Source of the DNA: Diphasiastrum complanatum
Lineage: Eukaryota; Streptophyta; Lycopodiopsida; Lycopodiales; Lycopodiaceae
DNA: 64,000 nt
NCBI GenBank assembly: GCA_029204225.1
Contig: CM055095.1
Location: forward strand, 41,411,719-41,475,718
Direction of reading: 5' to 3'
Part shown: positions 1-57,029 of the stretch, one piece after another
Layout: the number at the start of each line of letters is the position of its first letter
Numbering within the stretch: position 1 is the stretch's first letter
The notes under the pieces: generated by a model
The model's input: the letters and a program-made list of their open reading frames with translations, nothing else
Databases searched by the model: none
What the model was told of the DNA's origin: nothing
Translations under genes and position numbers: made by a program

Positions 1-204
1 CCTGGGAGCAAGGACTTTTCATACTTAGTTTTTTTCAAGTACCACTTCCACACGTGTGTATGTACTTTCTTGATGATTATATGCATGTAGTAATGTGCTC
101 TTGCCTTAGTTTTTTTAGATAGGTCTTGATTATAAATCTATGTTTCATCTGAGTGCAATCACAAAGTTTTAGGAGATCATTAGAGCACATTAGAGCACTC
201 CCAC

Positions 205-1215
205 ATGTGTGAAACTCAACACATCCAATTGGTTCTCAACCAAAGCTTTGAACTCCTTGAAGCAAGTCAATGGATACGATTTGTTTTTCAAGAAATAGAT
301 CCACATTCTCTTGGAGTAATCATCAATAAATGTGGTCTTCATTGGGCCGCATAGGTCATTATGTATGAGCTCAAGTGTCTTTTTTCACTCTAGCGGCTCC
401 CCCTTCTTGAACTTCTCTCTATGATGCTTTCCCATCACACATCCTTCACAAATAGAATGTTGCTCATCCTGTATTGTGGATAAACCACTTACCATCTTAA
501 GGTTGGATATCAATCACACAGTCCCATAATTTAGATGGCCCACCCTACGATGCCACAATTCAAATTTAAACCCAGAAGATGTGAATAGAATTGATCACAG
601 TGAAGGATATACAACTCCTTGTAGATTTGTGTGCTTCAGAATGTTTAGAACTGGAATTGAACAAATTTTCAGCAAATCTACTCATAACAATACCTTGTTT
701 TGAGATGGAGCTGAAATCATATTCCCTAGGTTTGGCCACATCCAACTTATAAAGACCACAATTGCTATTGTGATATCCGGCTGCCACCACTTATAATTGC
801 GATCCATATCCTTCATCAAGTAGTCATTTTTGTCAAATTCAACCTTCAGCCACTGATTTCCCATGACCCCAACAAAAAGCAAGCTCTTAGTGAGTCCGAC
901 ACTCTTGTCCATTGGCTTGCGTGACTTTCTCATCATCATGGATTGGCGAGAAATTCTCGAACCAATCACACTTACCAGTCATGTGCCTAGTGGCGCTTGA
1001 ATCTATGAACCACCTAGCGCCATCATCTATCTACAATGCCAATGTCGATGAGATTACATTGGTCTCGTCAGCTTTTGCATCTTCTTCGACAATGTTGTCT
1101 TGCTACTTTACTTTTCCTTGTTTGATATCCACTTTCTTCTTATAACATTCTCTTGTCCAATGACTTGGCTTGTGGCAATAAAGGCAAATACGAATGTCGA
1201 CCACTTAAATTTTAT
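205..1215 (-). pseudogene. Ty1/Copia gag-pol remnant (zinc knuckle to integrase)
   Basis: Read on the minus strand, the pieces come in Copia order. A CCHC zinc knuckle (C-X2-C-X4-H-X4-C) lies at about 1186-1145. An aspartic protease site follows at about 1021-977, reading WFIDSSATRHM where the family has DSG, so the catalytic triad glycine is replaced by serine. A GAG-pre-integrase segment with a CEGC zinc-binding core comes next, then the start of the integrase core (NDLCGPM, IDDYSK) down to about 205. Several stops and frame changes break it. RT and RNase H are absent: homology ends near 205 and the last 200 bases to the window edge are unlike Copia. This is a dead fragment, on the same strand as the phosphatase gene but downstream of its 3' end. 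Confidence 0.85.
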
Positions 1216-3695
1216 TTGGTAGATTCATGATTACATATGCTTCTATAGTTTTATGTTCTTGTACATGTCTCCATAAATGTAATCATTGGGGCAAATTCTC
1301 TGTTTATTAGGACAATAGACCTCATGGGTATTTCCTCTTAGTCAATGGGAAGCATGGTGTGAGCATTGTAATGAGGGGAATTACAATTGTTTTTCTCAAG
1401 TACTCCAGCATGGTCAAGTTAGGAACACAACAAATTGATGATCATGTGTCGAAGAGTTTTTCTTGTTATAGTTGAAGAGAGTACTTCTCATTTATTGTTA
1501 TCAATAAAAATAGCTTCTAATACAAATAGATTGCATAAGTTTTTTCAGAGTGCATTTATTTGAATGTGTTCCTAGAAATCAGGTGAGAAACATCATTCTA
1601 TAAGCTCATGTAACATAATAGAAGTAAGATTTGCATCAGGGGACATATTGTGGAATACTATCAAATATTCTTGGTGATGAGATAAGCACTTTTGAGGATC
1701 TTATCATATGAGATTTGCTTCCAAAGTTTTATCAATCTAAACAACAAAATTTGTCTTTATTGGCTTGATTTTACTAGGCTAACAAAGCTCTTCCTAAGTC
1801 AATTTAAGAAGCACCATTAAAGACTGTCAAAATATACATGCAACCACAGATGTGGCCTTCAAATTTTGATTTGTCATAGATTGAGAGCTTTCATTATTTT
1901 GGATAGAAGATAGTTAATAAATGTCACGTGCGATGGTCATGATATAATAGGGCGAGTTTAGAGAGTGAGTAGCACATTCTAGGTTCTTATTCTTGAAGTT
2001 GCAAGTACATTATGCCATCTAGTCAAAATAAGTTATTGACATAAAAAGTCAAAAGTTGATTTGAGAAATAAAGAGCTTTGAAGAAATCAATGCACTTACT
2101 TGTCTTAGTTGCTACAATGGATTATCAAGCAAAAAGAAAATGCTGTTTAAAAAGTGTTGCAACCCTCTAGAGCACTTGGATCAATCTATACAGTGTAGAG
2201 ATCAAAGTCTAGCACTTCATTCAAGGCGGAGTAAGAACCTTCCAAGTTCTTATTCCCAAAGTTGCTAAGTACAATATGCCATCTAGCTCTTAGTGGGTTA
2301 GAATGAGTTAGTAACATAAAAAGTGCTTAGTTTTTTCCTAATACTGATCATGTAACTCCTTACTAATCTTTAACCAAAAGGAAGGAATACAATGCAATCT
2401 TTTGGGGTGTTTGCAAAAGATTTAAGTTCTTTGAAATGTGTCATCCTCTCATTAGCCGAATAGGCAAAATCAACCACATAAAGTTATTTTCTCAACTTGC
2501 AATACAAATATGGTCATTGTAGCTCAATACCAAATCATCTTTCAAAGACGACTTTCAAAGAAGGTTTGTAGACAATGATACTTAGAAAGTTTCTTTATCT
2601 ATTTGTATGAGCAACAAACCTCATGAGCTTGAAAGGCCAGTGTGTTATACACTCAATATGTTGACATTTTCTTTGTACATTATTTTTTACCTTGAGATAG
2701 CATTAGATAGAATAAAAACATAGTTCTCAAGTTCCAAGAGTGTTGGAGATTGTGACCACAATTACTAGTTGAATAAAGCATTGTGGAATGACTTTCAAGT
2801 TGGTAGAATACAATATGAAAGCAAACTAGTCAAAAATAAAAGTACAAGAAATAAAATTATTAGATAGAAAGGAAATAGTCAAATCTAGTAGTGGAAGTGG
2901 TGGCGGCTATAGAAACTACAAAGTGAACTTATTGAGATTAGTTGTGCAAAGTAGTTTTAATGTAGAAATGTCGCAAAATTGTTTACAGAAGGATATAGAG
3001 ATTAGCCAAAGAAGTGTAACTTCTCAAAATGTCTCCATGAATTCTAGTATAGTCTTGTGTGTCAATTGGTTCTTTCTTGGTTGAATGAACAATAGTACTT
3101 ATTGATTTTGTGTTTGAATCTCCTCCATCTTGGATTTGAGACGGTATCTCCTCTATTGAGTATAGTTGAGTGGAGTGAGTGAATGCCATTGTGTACTATG
3201 AGTGTTGAAGCTTCAATTGAGTGCATGATGGAGATAGAATAATAAATGAAAAGAGAAATTCCAATTGCTTGGTATACCTAACAAAGAAAAAGCACCTTAT
3301 TGATTGAATACTTAAAACACATTTAAAATGTTTCTTCATGCGCATACCATGACAACATAAAATCATATCCTTAAAAAAATAGAAAGATATTTTTTACATA
3401 TAGATAATTGCTTATTTCTAAGTCGTTCCAACATAGAGCTAATTGTACCAATGTACCAAGTTTGTAAGGGTTAGCTGGGATATACCCACTACTTTATGGC
3501 TAATAAACAAAGTTTGCGTGGTGTATAACCCAACAACCCTAGCGACCCATAGACTTGGAAGAATTTGGCATTTATCTACAAGTTCAATTTATACATGCTT
3601 GGATGTCATAAGATTGAATTGCTTTCATGATTTTTGTACTATATATAATAAATTGACGATTACGCTACCTATGTTTAGTTTCAATACAAGGGGTA
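1216..3695. other. No gene recognised (A+T-rich flank)
   Basis: A+T-rich sequence with only short chance ORFs. I see no family motif, LTR pair or RNA gene. It forms the left flank of the Copia element that starts at 3701. Confidence 0.5.
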
Positions 3696-3700
3696 AGAAG
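3696..3700. repeat. Left target-site duplication AGAAG
   Basis: The five bases before the 5' LTR are AGAAG, identical to 8183-8187 just after the 3' LTR. This is the 5-bp duplication expected from a Copia integrase. Confidence 0.9.
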
Positions 3701-4399
3701 TGTCTGAGAAATGCCAAAAATTGACAAATCTAGCTTGATAAAAGAACCATGTAATATAATGTAACTTTTGTACATAAGTGGATTCCACACATGTGAGGCC
3801 AAGATGCCACATGGCAATCCACTCCTAATGTAGGTTAAATCAATTCTATAGGGTTGGTCATGTCATTTTGGTAGTGATTCATAGTTTATAGGACCTAAAT
3901 CCTAGATTTAAAGTGAAAATTGACCAACTAGCTATCTACCAAGCATGACTCTAGGAAATAGACTAGAGTTTCATTTTAGGGCAAAAAGGCTGAGTTAGTT
4001 TTCTTATTACATGTTGGAAATCCACCGAACTTCACAAAGGAAGTCGAATTTGCTATGTATTCCAAGCTCCCATAATGAGAAGATAGAATATTTTTGGAGC
4101 TCATTGGCAATCTCAAGCTAGTTCACTATGTATATTGAGTTTTTGTGATCCAAATACAACCAAATCAATTTCTACTTGTTCTTAGCTTGAAGGCCGTACT
4201 ACAGCCTGTACACACGTGTGAGATCGAATTTCAATGTTGATCAATGCTTTTGATTGTTAATGCTTGTTGTTTGTCAAATTGAAAATCTAGATCAACTTTT
4301 TTGTGTCTAATTTTTTGACAGATTGTTAAGCAGGCATCCAATTACTCTTGTGGATCTTTTCTAGATCCATTTATGGTCCTAAAGTACAGTACTTTCACA
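3701..4399 (+). repeat. 5' LTR of the Gag-only Copia element
   Basis: 699 bp, starting TGTCTGAGAAATGCC and ending TTTCACA, thus TG...CA. It aligns along its whole length with 7565-8182, at roughly 90% identity by eye, mostly transitions. It contains about 80 bp (about 4220-4300) that the 3' copy lacks. Confidence 0.9.
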
Positions 4400-4412
4400 T
4401 GGTATCAAAGCC
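4400..4412 (+). other. Primer-binding site, initiator-Met tRNA type
   Basis: TGGTATCAAAGCC follows the LTR end directly. Plant Copia elements normally prime from the 3' end of initiator tRNA-Met (TGGTATCAGAGC); this site differs at one position in that stretch. Confidence 0.85.
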
Positions 4413-5361
4413 AAGTACAAGAGCATAAGCCATTGATAAAAAACAAATCCATTTTTAGCAAGTTTTGGTGCTAAAAACTAGTATTGAGAGGGCGAGCTAG
4501 AATCTTGATTTTGGTGAGGGGATTTGATCCCAAACTTGGTAGGGATCCAAATCTGTACTTTTCACACGTGTGGGAAACTCTGAACCTACATTTAATGCAT
4601 GGTATTCATTTGATTCAAAGAAATTCAATTTGTAAGCTTTTGATGTAATTTTTGGTTAAAATCTTAGGATAAGCTACCAAGATTGAGTGTCATTGATTAG
4701 ATTTCACATAGGGTCATGAGATCTAATTAATCTAGGCTGAAATCAAATCCTCTAAACTTGTTTTACAAGTCTTGAAAGTACATCAAAAAGTATGAGAGAG
4801 ATTTAGTCATGTTTTTGTCCAAAAATGGTGAAAATTGGTAGGATTTGATAAGTCTTTGATAGATTCTCATCTAATCTTCATTTCTTCTTTGTGAGGGAAT
4901 GTAAAAGCTGTGACTAGAAGTCCAAAGAGAGGGCTAGAAGTCAAATTTGAGGTAATCAAGACAAAGTGAAACCTTTATGAGTTTCTAGGTTCAAATCAAA
5001 ACCAATTTTCTTGAGCATTGTTTTGTAGGATCTTTCCAAAAAGTTCTTTTGAATCAAAATCAAAGGAATTTTGCTACTTGAATCTTTGTGCATTTCAAGT
5101 AAGTTTCTAGTTCAATCTACTTTGTGTTCATTGATTTTCTCAAGAGTAGTTAATAGAGTGAAAACTTGGCAACATTTGATTATAAATAGATTTCACATCA
5201 TCTTATCTTCATTCCAACTTTGTGAAGGAGTGATAGAACTATGATTATACGTCCATTTGTTGGATTATAAATCAAATTTGAGTGAAACACTACAAGTGTG
5301 AGACCTTTGTGAGTTTCAAGTCAATCAAATCTATTTCTTGTGTGTAAAATTTTTTAGTAAG

Positions 5362-7297
5362 ATGGGATATATTGGAGCATACCTTCTAAAAGCTAGCGAG
5401 AGATTGAATTCTACTAATTATGCTATTTTGTTAGGATGGAGTCACTCATGGTGCTCCAAGACCTTTATGATTTTTTGATTGAAAATAAAGATGAATCTCT
5501 AGATGCACAGGAGTTAGCTAGATACAAGAAGATATCTAGGCTTGCACTTCATTGTGTAAAGATGAATGTGAGAAATGATTTGTTGAGAGAAGTATCAACA
5601 TGTCCTAGTGCTAAAGAGGCTTGGGAGTCTTTAAAATCAATCTATGAATCTAGCAACACTTCTAGAGTCCTCATGTTTAGAAATCAGATTTTGCAAAACA
5701 TGAGAAGAAGTGAGGAGAGTGCACAAGACTATGTGCTTAGAATCAAGTCTCTAAATAGGAAGTTGGCTTCCATTGGAGAGAAGATTCATGATGGAGAGCT
5801 TGTACAAATTTTCCTTAATGGTCTAGAAGATGAATTTGCAAATTTGGTCCAAAGTTTTGCCATCCAAGACACTTTGCCAACTATAGAAAAACTTCACAGT
5901 GTATTAGTGGTTGAAGAGTGTAAGATGCTCCACACCAAGACAAGAATGAGTTCATTGTCTTTGCAAGATGGAGATGAGAATGCCAATTTCTCATTCAAGG
6001 GCAAAAAGAAGACCAATGGAAAGAAGAAGTATCCAAAGGAGGCCAAAAAGGAGGATGATGCATCAAGCTCAAAGGACAAGTCAAAGCAAAAATGCTTCTT
6101 TTGTGGAAAGAAGGAGCATTATGCATCCGAATGCTACAAGAGGCTAAGAGCACAAGAGGAGGAGGACAAACAAGCAATGGCAATTCAAGAGATATATGGT
6201 GGATTGATAGTGGGGCTAGCTCCCACATGTCTTGTGAAAAGGACTTTTTATTAACCTTACACTCATTCAATGATGCTAAAAATATTGTTTTTACTGCAAG
6301 TGATGAAGAGAGTAGGATAGATGGTGTTGGTACCATCTTTTTGTATCTAGAATCCTCAATAAGTATGGATCTAGAAAATGACCTTTATATATCATCAATC
6401 ACCAAGAATATGCTTAGTGTTGGTCTACTCTTAGAAAGTGGTTTTGATGTCCACTTTAAGCATGGTGTTTGTTTCATTTTGAAAAATTATGTTTGCATTG
6501 CAAAGGGCTTTAAATATGGAAGATTGTTTAAGTTGGAAGCTAGCATTGCTTTTGAGAGTGTGAGCTTGGCAAAGGAGGAGATCACTCAAGAGGAGATCTT
6601 GGAAAAATGTGATCTTCTTTGCATTGAGGAGGAGCATCAAAAGGAGGAAGGTCTTGAGGATCAGCCTCAAAGTATGAGAGTTCCAAGGAGGTCCTCAATG
6701 AGAATGGCCGAATCATCAAATTGCATGCAAATTGTCCATTCAAGTGTGCATCTTGCAAGGGTAGTGAGCATTGGAGAGTCTACTATCTTTGAATACTTTT
6801 TGAAAAGTATTAGTAGACATGAGGTGACTTGTTTCTTACCTTTAAGATTCATGGTGTTTATTACTTTGAATGACAAGACAATGAAATGGGAAGATGAAAC
6901 ATCATTTGCTTTGGAAATCTTTGGGTCCACATGCTTTAAGCATGATCATTCCAACGTAAGGACCAAAGATTATCCTATTTCAATGATAGGAATAATGGTA
7001 GTGTTTTGCTCTTCAAGTAGAGATTGTAGAATCTACTTGTTTTCCATCAAAAAAGTTGTCAATGGTGGAAATGTGATCTTTCAAGACTGGAAGATTTGTA
7101 AACTTGAAAAAGCACCTTTGGATCAATACCTTATTCAATTCATTGATGGTTTGAAGTCAAGTGAAGTGGAGGAGCAAGCTCAACGCCCAAGGACTCCAAA
7201 AAGAACCTTGAGTAACAAGATGGAGCCATCAAGGCTCAATCGTATGGATCAAACAGGGCAAGTTGTCTTTGGCAACAGTATGCACTTAATAGTTTAA
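5362..7297 (+). pseudogene. Gag-protease polyprotein of the short Copia element (frameshifted)
   Basis: The Gag reading begins at an ATG at 5362 and shifts frame near 5433. It then runs open from 5436 to 6254 as a 272-residue UBN2-like capsid domain (helical, with the SNTSRV motif) ending in a CCHC knuckle at 6093-6134. The protease lies in the -1 frame of an overlapping ORF (6092-7297). Its active site DSGAS is at 6206-6220, with the usual HMS after it. The ORF continues about 230 residues past the protease. Most of that is unfamiliar, with a short stretch near 7050-7100 like the KKVV..VIFD region after the integrase core. The frame change near 6185 could be an indel or a programmed -1 shift. 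Copia elements usually use a single frame, so an indel is likelier. Confidence 0.8.
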
Positions 7298-7552
7298 TTG
7301 ATGTATCTTCAAGTGCACAAAATGCCTTGGAATCCATGGCTTGGCATGATGTATAGTTTTTGAAGTGTGCTACATGTATATAGACACATTTATGAAACAT
7401 CTTGTAAGGGATCCTTTAAGAGGTGGTGAAAGATCTTTCATGGACATCATTCTCTATTGGAGTCTCAAAACTTCATTGTTTGTAGTTGGATTGTTTAGAC
7501 ACTTTTAAAAGCTTTCATTCATCTATCAAGAGAATTGTAAATAGATCAATCT

Positions 7553-7564
7553 AAATTTGAGGAG
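7553..7564 (+). other. Polypurine tract
   Basis: AAATTTGAGGAG lies immediately before the 3' LTR, where plus-strand priming is expected. Confidence 0.65.
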
Positions 7565-8182
7565 TGTAAAGAATTGCCAAAAATTGGCAAATCTAGCCTG
7601 ATAAAAAACCATGTAATATAATGTAAATTTTGTACACAAGTGGATTTCACACATGTGAGGCCAAGATGCCACGTGACAATCCACTCCTAATGTAGGTTAG
7701 ATTAATTCCATAAGATTGATTATGTCACTTTGGTAGTAATTCCTAGTTTATAGAACCTAAATCCTAGATTTAAAGTGAAAATTGACCAACTAGCTATCTA
7801 CCAAACATGACTCTAAGAAATAGACTAGGGTTTCATTTTAGGGCAAAAAGACTGAGTTAACTTCCTTATTACATGTTGAAAATCCACCTAACTTCACAAA
7901 GGAAGTCGAATTTGCTATGTATTCCAAGCTCCCATAATGAAAAGACAGAATATTTTTGAAGCTCATTGGCAATCTCAAGCTAGTTCAGTATGTACATTGA
8001 GTTTTTGTGATCCAAATACAACCAAATCAATCTCTACTTGTTTCTCAGCTTGAAGGTCATACTACAACCTGTAGTACACACGTGTGTGTCTAGTTTTTTG
8101 ATAGATTGTAAAGCGAGCATCCAATCACTCTTGTAGATCTTTTGTAGATCCATTTATGGTCCTAAAGTACAATACTTTCACA
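7565..8182 (+). repeat. 3' LTR of the Gag-only Copia element
   Basis: 618 bp, TGTAAAGAATTGCC to TTTCACA. It matches the 5' LTR except for scattered substitutions and one missing block of about 80 bp after the ACACACGTGTG motif. That deletion shows the copy has been decaying since insertion. Confidence 0.9.
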
Positions 8183-8187
8183 AGAAG
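8183..8187. repeat. Right target-site duplication AGAAG
   Basis: Identical to 3696-3700. Confidence 0.9.
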
Positions 8188-9102
8188 TAGTGTTGGATGG
8201 ATATAACGTTAAGTCCGATAATGATGGGCAAACATAAATACCATACACGTGCTTTTTTAAACGGGGCCAATGTTATTGAGAACGATGGACATAGGGTTGG
8301 CTAATACTTGTGTTTTGCTTATTGGTAATCGACCTTATAATCCCACACAAACATCACAATCTTCGATGGATGTCTTTCTTTTCTATGGATGGATAGTGAA
8401 AATCTTATTTAACTCTACATTTTGTCATAGATTAACTTGTCTTAGCATGCTTGCAAGAATCATGTTCCATGCACCTACATTTAATATCATAATTACATGG
8501 TGTGTCCAAGTTGTATAATTTCTAGCTTATCATGCATAAAAAAATTTCGAATCGTTATTAATTATCAGTGTAATTATTTACTCTACTGTAAGGTATTGTG
8601 CTGTCTCAAAATTATTTTTAACAAGTACCTCATCATTCTTACTTTGTCATCTTACTAGGTGTATTTTATTTCGTGCATCACAAGCACTTGGTGATATGTG
8701 AATAATGACTCTCTTTTATTTTGTTTCATAAGATTTTATCTTAGTTAGTGTTATTTGCTCAATAGAGTCCAAAAGACCCTAGTTCAACGTATGTAACTCC
8801 ATGGTAATTGCTAGCTTGAGGGACCCTACCATATATTATAAATGTTGCACTACATCTAGCTCTTAAAGCATAAGTTAAAAGTTCCATACTACTTGGTATT
8901 CTCGGTATTCTCAACCCACAAGATCACATAGTTCCATAATATGATGATTTTGTTTAATCTAAATTTATTAAAACATCTCACAAAAGAGAACTAGAATATA
9001 TAAGATGCATGTAGATCATTATAATACTTCAGGACATACCCCTTCCCTCTTTCCCATTTTAATTTTACTTAAAGGAAGAAAGGGATCTTCCATAAATTTT
9101 CA
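8188..9102. other. No gene recognised
   Basis: Right flank of the Copia insertion. The only structure I see is the first member of a dispersed direct repeat at 8753-8838. Confidence 0.45.
8753..8838 (+). repeat. Direct repeat, copy 1 (pair with 9473-9559)
   Basis: About 86 bp, beginning ATTTGCTCAATA and including the shared block TTGCTAGCTTGA. It aligns at roughly three bases in four with 9473-9559. The two copies bracket a Gypsy gag remnant and could be decayed ends of that element. Confidence 0.6.
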
Positions 9103-9300
9103 AGGTTTAAATCTTGTGCTGAGGGCTTGTTTTACAACTTCCCAATTTGCACGTTCTATTTCATCTTGATTATAGAACCAATCTTGTGCAGCTCCAGTTA
9201 ACGCCATCGGAAATAGCTTAAGTTTATCTTGCAAAAAATCTTCACCATATACCTCACATGATTCTGAATAGATTAATGCAACCTTTTTTAGTTTAAGTCT
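9103..9300 (-). pseudogene. Ty3/Gypsy gag fragment
   Basis: Minus-strand translation of about 9291 to 9103 is open over about 60 residues. It carries the retrotransposon gag signature: a KLFPMALTGAAQDWF core followed by a conserved tryptophan and a run ending near STRFK. In Gypsy elements this is the capsid helix region. Protease, RT and integrase are absent, so it is an isolated scrap. Confidence 0.75.
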
Positions 9301-9472
9301 TTAAAGGCATTATTTTTCAAAAGCCGACATCCATTGAAAGATGTAGAATATCAAAGGAAAACTTGAGGGAGGTTTCCCGAGTACTAACCAAGGGCATCTC
9401 ATTAATGCAACCATTGGCTCACACCCAAGCCACATGATGTGCAATCAACTTCCTTTAATTCTAATGAGTGTG

Positions 9473-9559
9473 ATTTGTTCAATAAGGTTAAAAGACCGTA
9501 GTTCGATGTTGGTGACTTCATGGTAGTTGCTAGCTTGAACGACCCATTGCCATATAATA
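9473..9559 (+). repeat. Direct repeat, copy 2 (pair with 8753-8838)
   Basis: Begins ATTTGTTCAATA and shares the AAAGACC, TAGTTC and TTGCTAGCTTGA blocks with copy 1 in the same order. Confidence 0.6.
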
Positions 9560-10209
9560 CACTTCGTTCTTATTGATTCAATGTGAAGACAACCTATAAC
9601 GATTAGAGCTAGGGTTATTGTTCCATGATTGAATGAAATATCAATTAAGAGTACTCCAAAAAAAAATCTAGCTTTGATTTGAAACTTCACAAACAAATTG
9701 ATCATCGATGACACTTCTATGATATTCACAAGCAATTAAGTGGAAGATATTTCACTTGTCATTTCAATACATGTATCTTTTTGCATGACTTCACAAAGCT
9801 TTGTTGATGACAAATGCTCGAAGCCCACTTAGCCAAAAGTTATAAACCTTTGAAGACCTATGCTTAACAAGTTATGTTAGGAATGGATAAAGAAATGGCT
9901 TCAAGTTCAATTCTTGATAGAAGAGCTGACAACCTACTGAAGTTTGGCACTAGTGGGCTTGCAAAAAGTGCGAACATTTGTATATGTACCTGAAAACAAT
10001 AATTAAACCAAGAATGTTTCCCATAAACACTCTACAATATTTGTGATAGAATCAAAACAGAGCAAGGTGAATAATTGCCCTTTGTCAACAAATTTAAGCC
10101 TATATTAGAAGTCACGCTTACACAAGTTCTTGTACTATGTAGTTCCAATAGGAAAAATGTTCTCAGTTTTTACACTAGAACTCCTAAATTTTGGTACAAA
10201 TTTAGTAGC
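9560..10209. other. No gene recognised
   Basis: A+T-rich sequence between the repeat pair and the presumed 3' end of the PP2A transcript. I see nothing in it. Confidence 0.4.
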
Positions 10210-11074
10210 TTTATTATTCAATACACATTCTTGTAGTGCAGTTACCAACAAACAATTGTTATCTTACACTAAATGCTCAATTTAAAATTTAACCAGCAAC
10301 TAGGACGATCAAGTTATTACCACTTAACTATCTACTTAGCTTTAAAAAATGAGCAACAATCTTCCTTAAACTGTGAAGGTTAAAAATTTGGTATAGATTT
10401 GGACATAATCTATTTGTTTCGCACAAAATGGATTATGAAGAAGCGAAAACTATCCACATTTTAAAAAGAGCATTTGATCAAGTTTCAGTTAATCAATCAT
10501 AAGAAGTTAATAAACCTCATAAATAGAGGAAACAAAATTAGAAACAACGCAGATAGATGAAGACAAATGATTATTCCTGGATATCTTTTCATATACAATA
10601 TAATGAAGTAGCAAATACGACATCTACAATGTCCGAACACAAATCTCAATACATGATGTTAACCAATTACACTTGTAACAACTTTAAGATGGAATAGTGT
10701 GCATAAACAATTAATGCCTTGTGTACCCAAAATAATCTAAATGGATCCATGGGTTATCACAAGAACTACAATATTAACCTACTCAAAATTCTCTTCGCAA
10801 TCCTAGAGCTGACCCTTGATTGTGAAGAAGTTGCAAACTACAAATTGATCATAGTTGCTACCGATCTTTGAAAATATAGAATGAATTTACCATTTCTTAT
10901 CTTAGTTTTCTTAGCCACGATATTTTCACAAATAATGAAATTAATTGAACATCCTAATGCCTCCCACATGCAAATTTATGGCAGGCAACAGTACCTAAGG
11001 TTTTACAATAGCGTATGGCAAGCGCCACAACAACTTCATGACAAAATGCCTGGTACCAATATATGTGACAATAC
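10210..11074 (-). other. PP2AA: Putative 3' UTR of PP2AA, with AATAAA at 10215-10210
   Basis: Sequence following the TAA of the last visible PP2AA exon. A minus-strand AATAAA occurs at 10215-10210, about 860 nt past the stop. No transcript evidence is available, so the 3' end is a guess. Because the stop overlaps a splice-donor consensus, part of this stretch may be an intron. Confidence 0.35.

Positions 11075-57029
<45,955 letters not shown>

Larger units (their letters stand above)
3701..8182 (+). mobile_element. Deletion-derivative Copia LTR retrotransposon, Gag and protease only
   Basis: A complete 4482-bp insertion bounded by two LTRs (3701-4399 and 7565-8182) and a perfect 5-bp target duplication AGAAG. 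Inside, in order, are a tRNA primer site at the 5' LTR edge, a long leader, gag with UBN2-like domain and CCHC knuckle, an aspartic protease, and a polypurine tract. The integrase core, reverse transcriptase and RNase H are missing. Only a short stretch resembling the end of the Copia integrase region (a VIF-like motif near 7073) remains after the protease. The layout resembles the non-autonomous plant elements described as TR-GAG, which depend on a partner element for RT. It sits downstream of the PP2A gene's 3' end, in opposite orientation to it. Confidence 0.88.

Noticed and set aside
3443-3724. 93-residue ORF before the Copia element
   Set aside because: No family motif, and its end runs into the 5' LTR, so it is chance.
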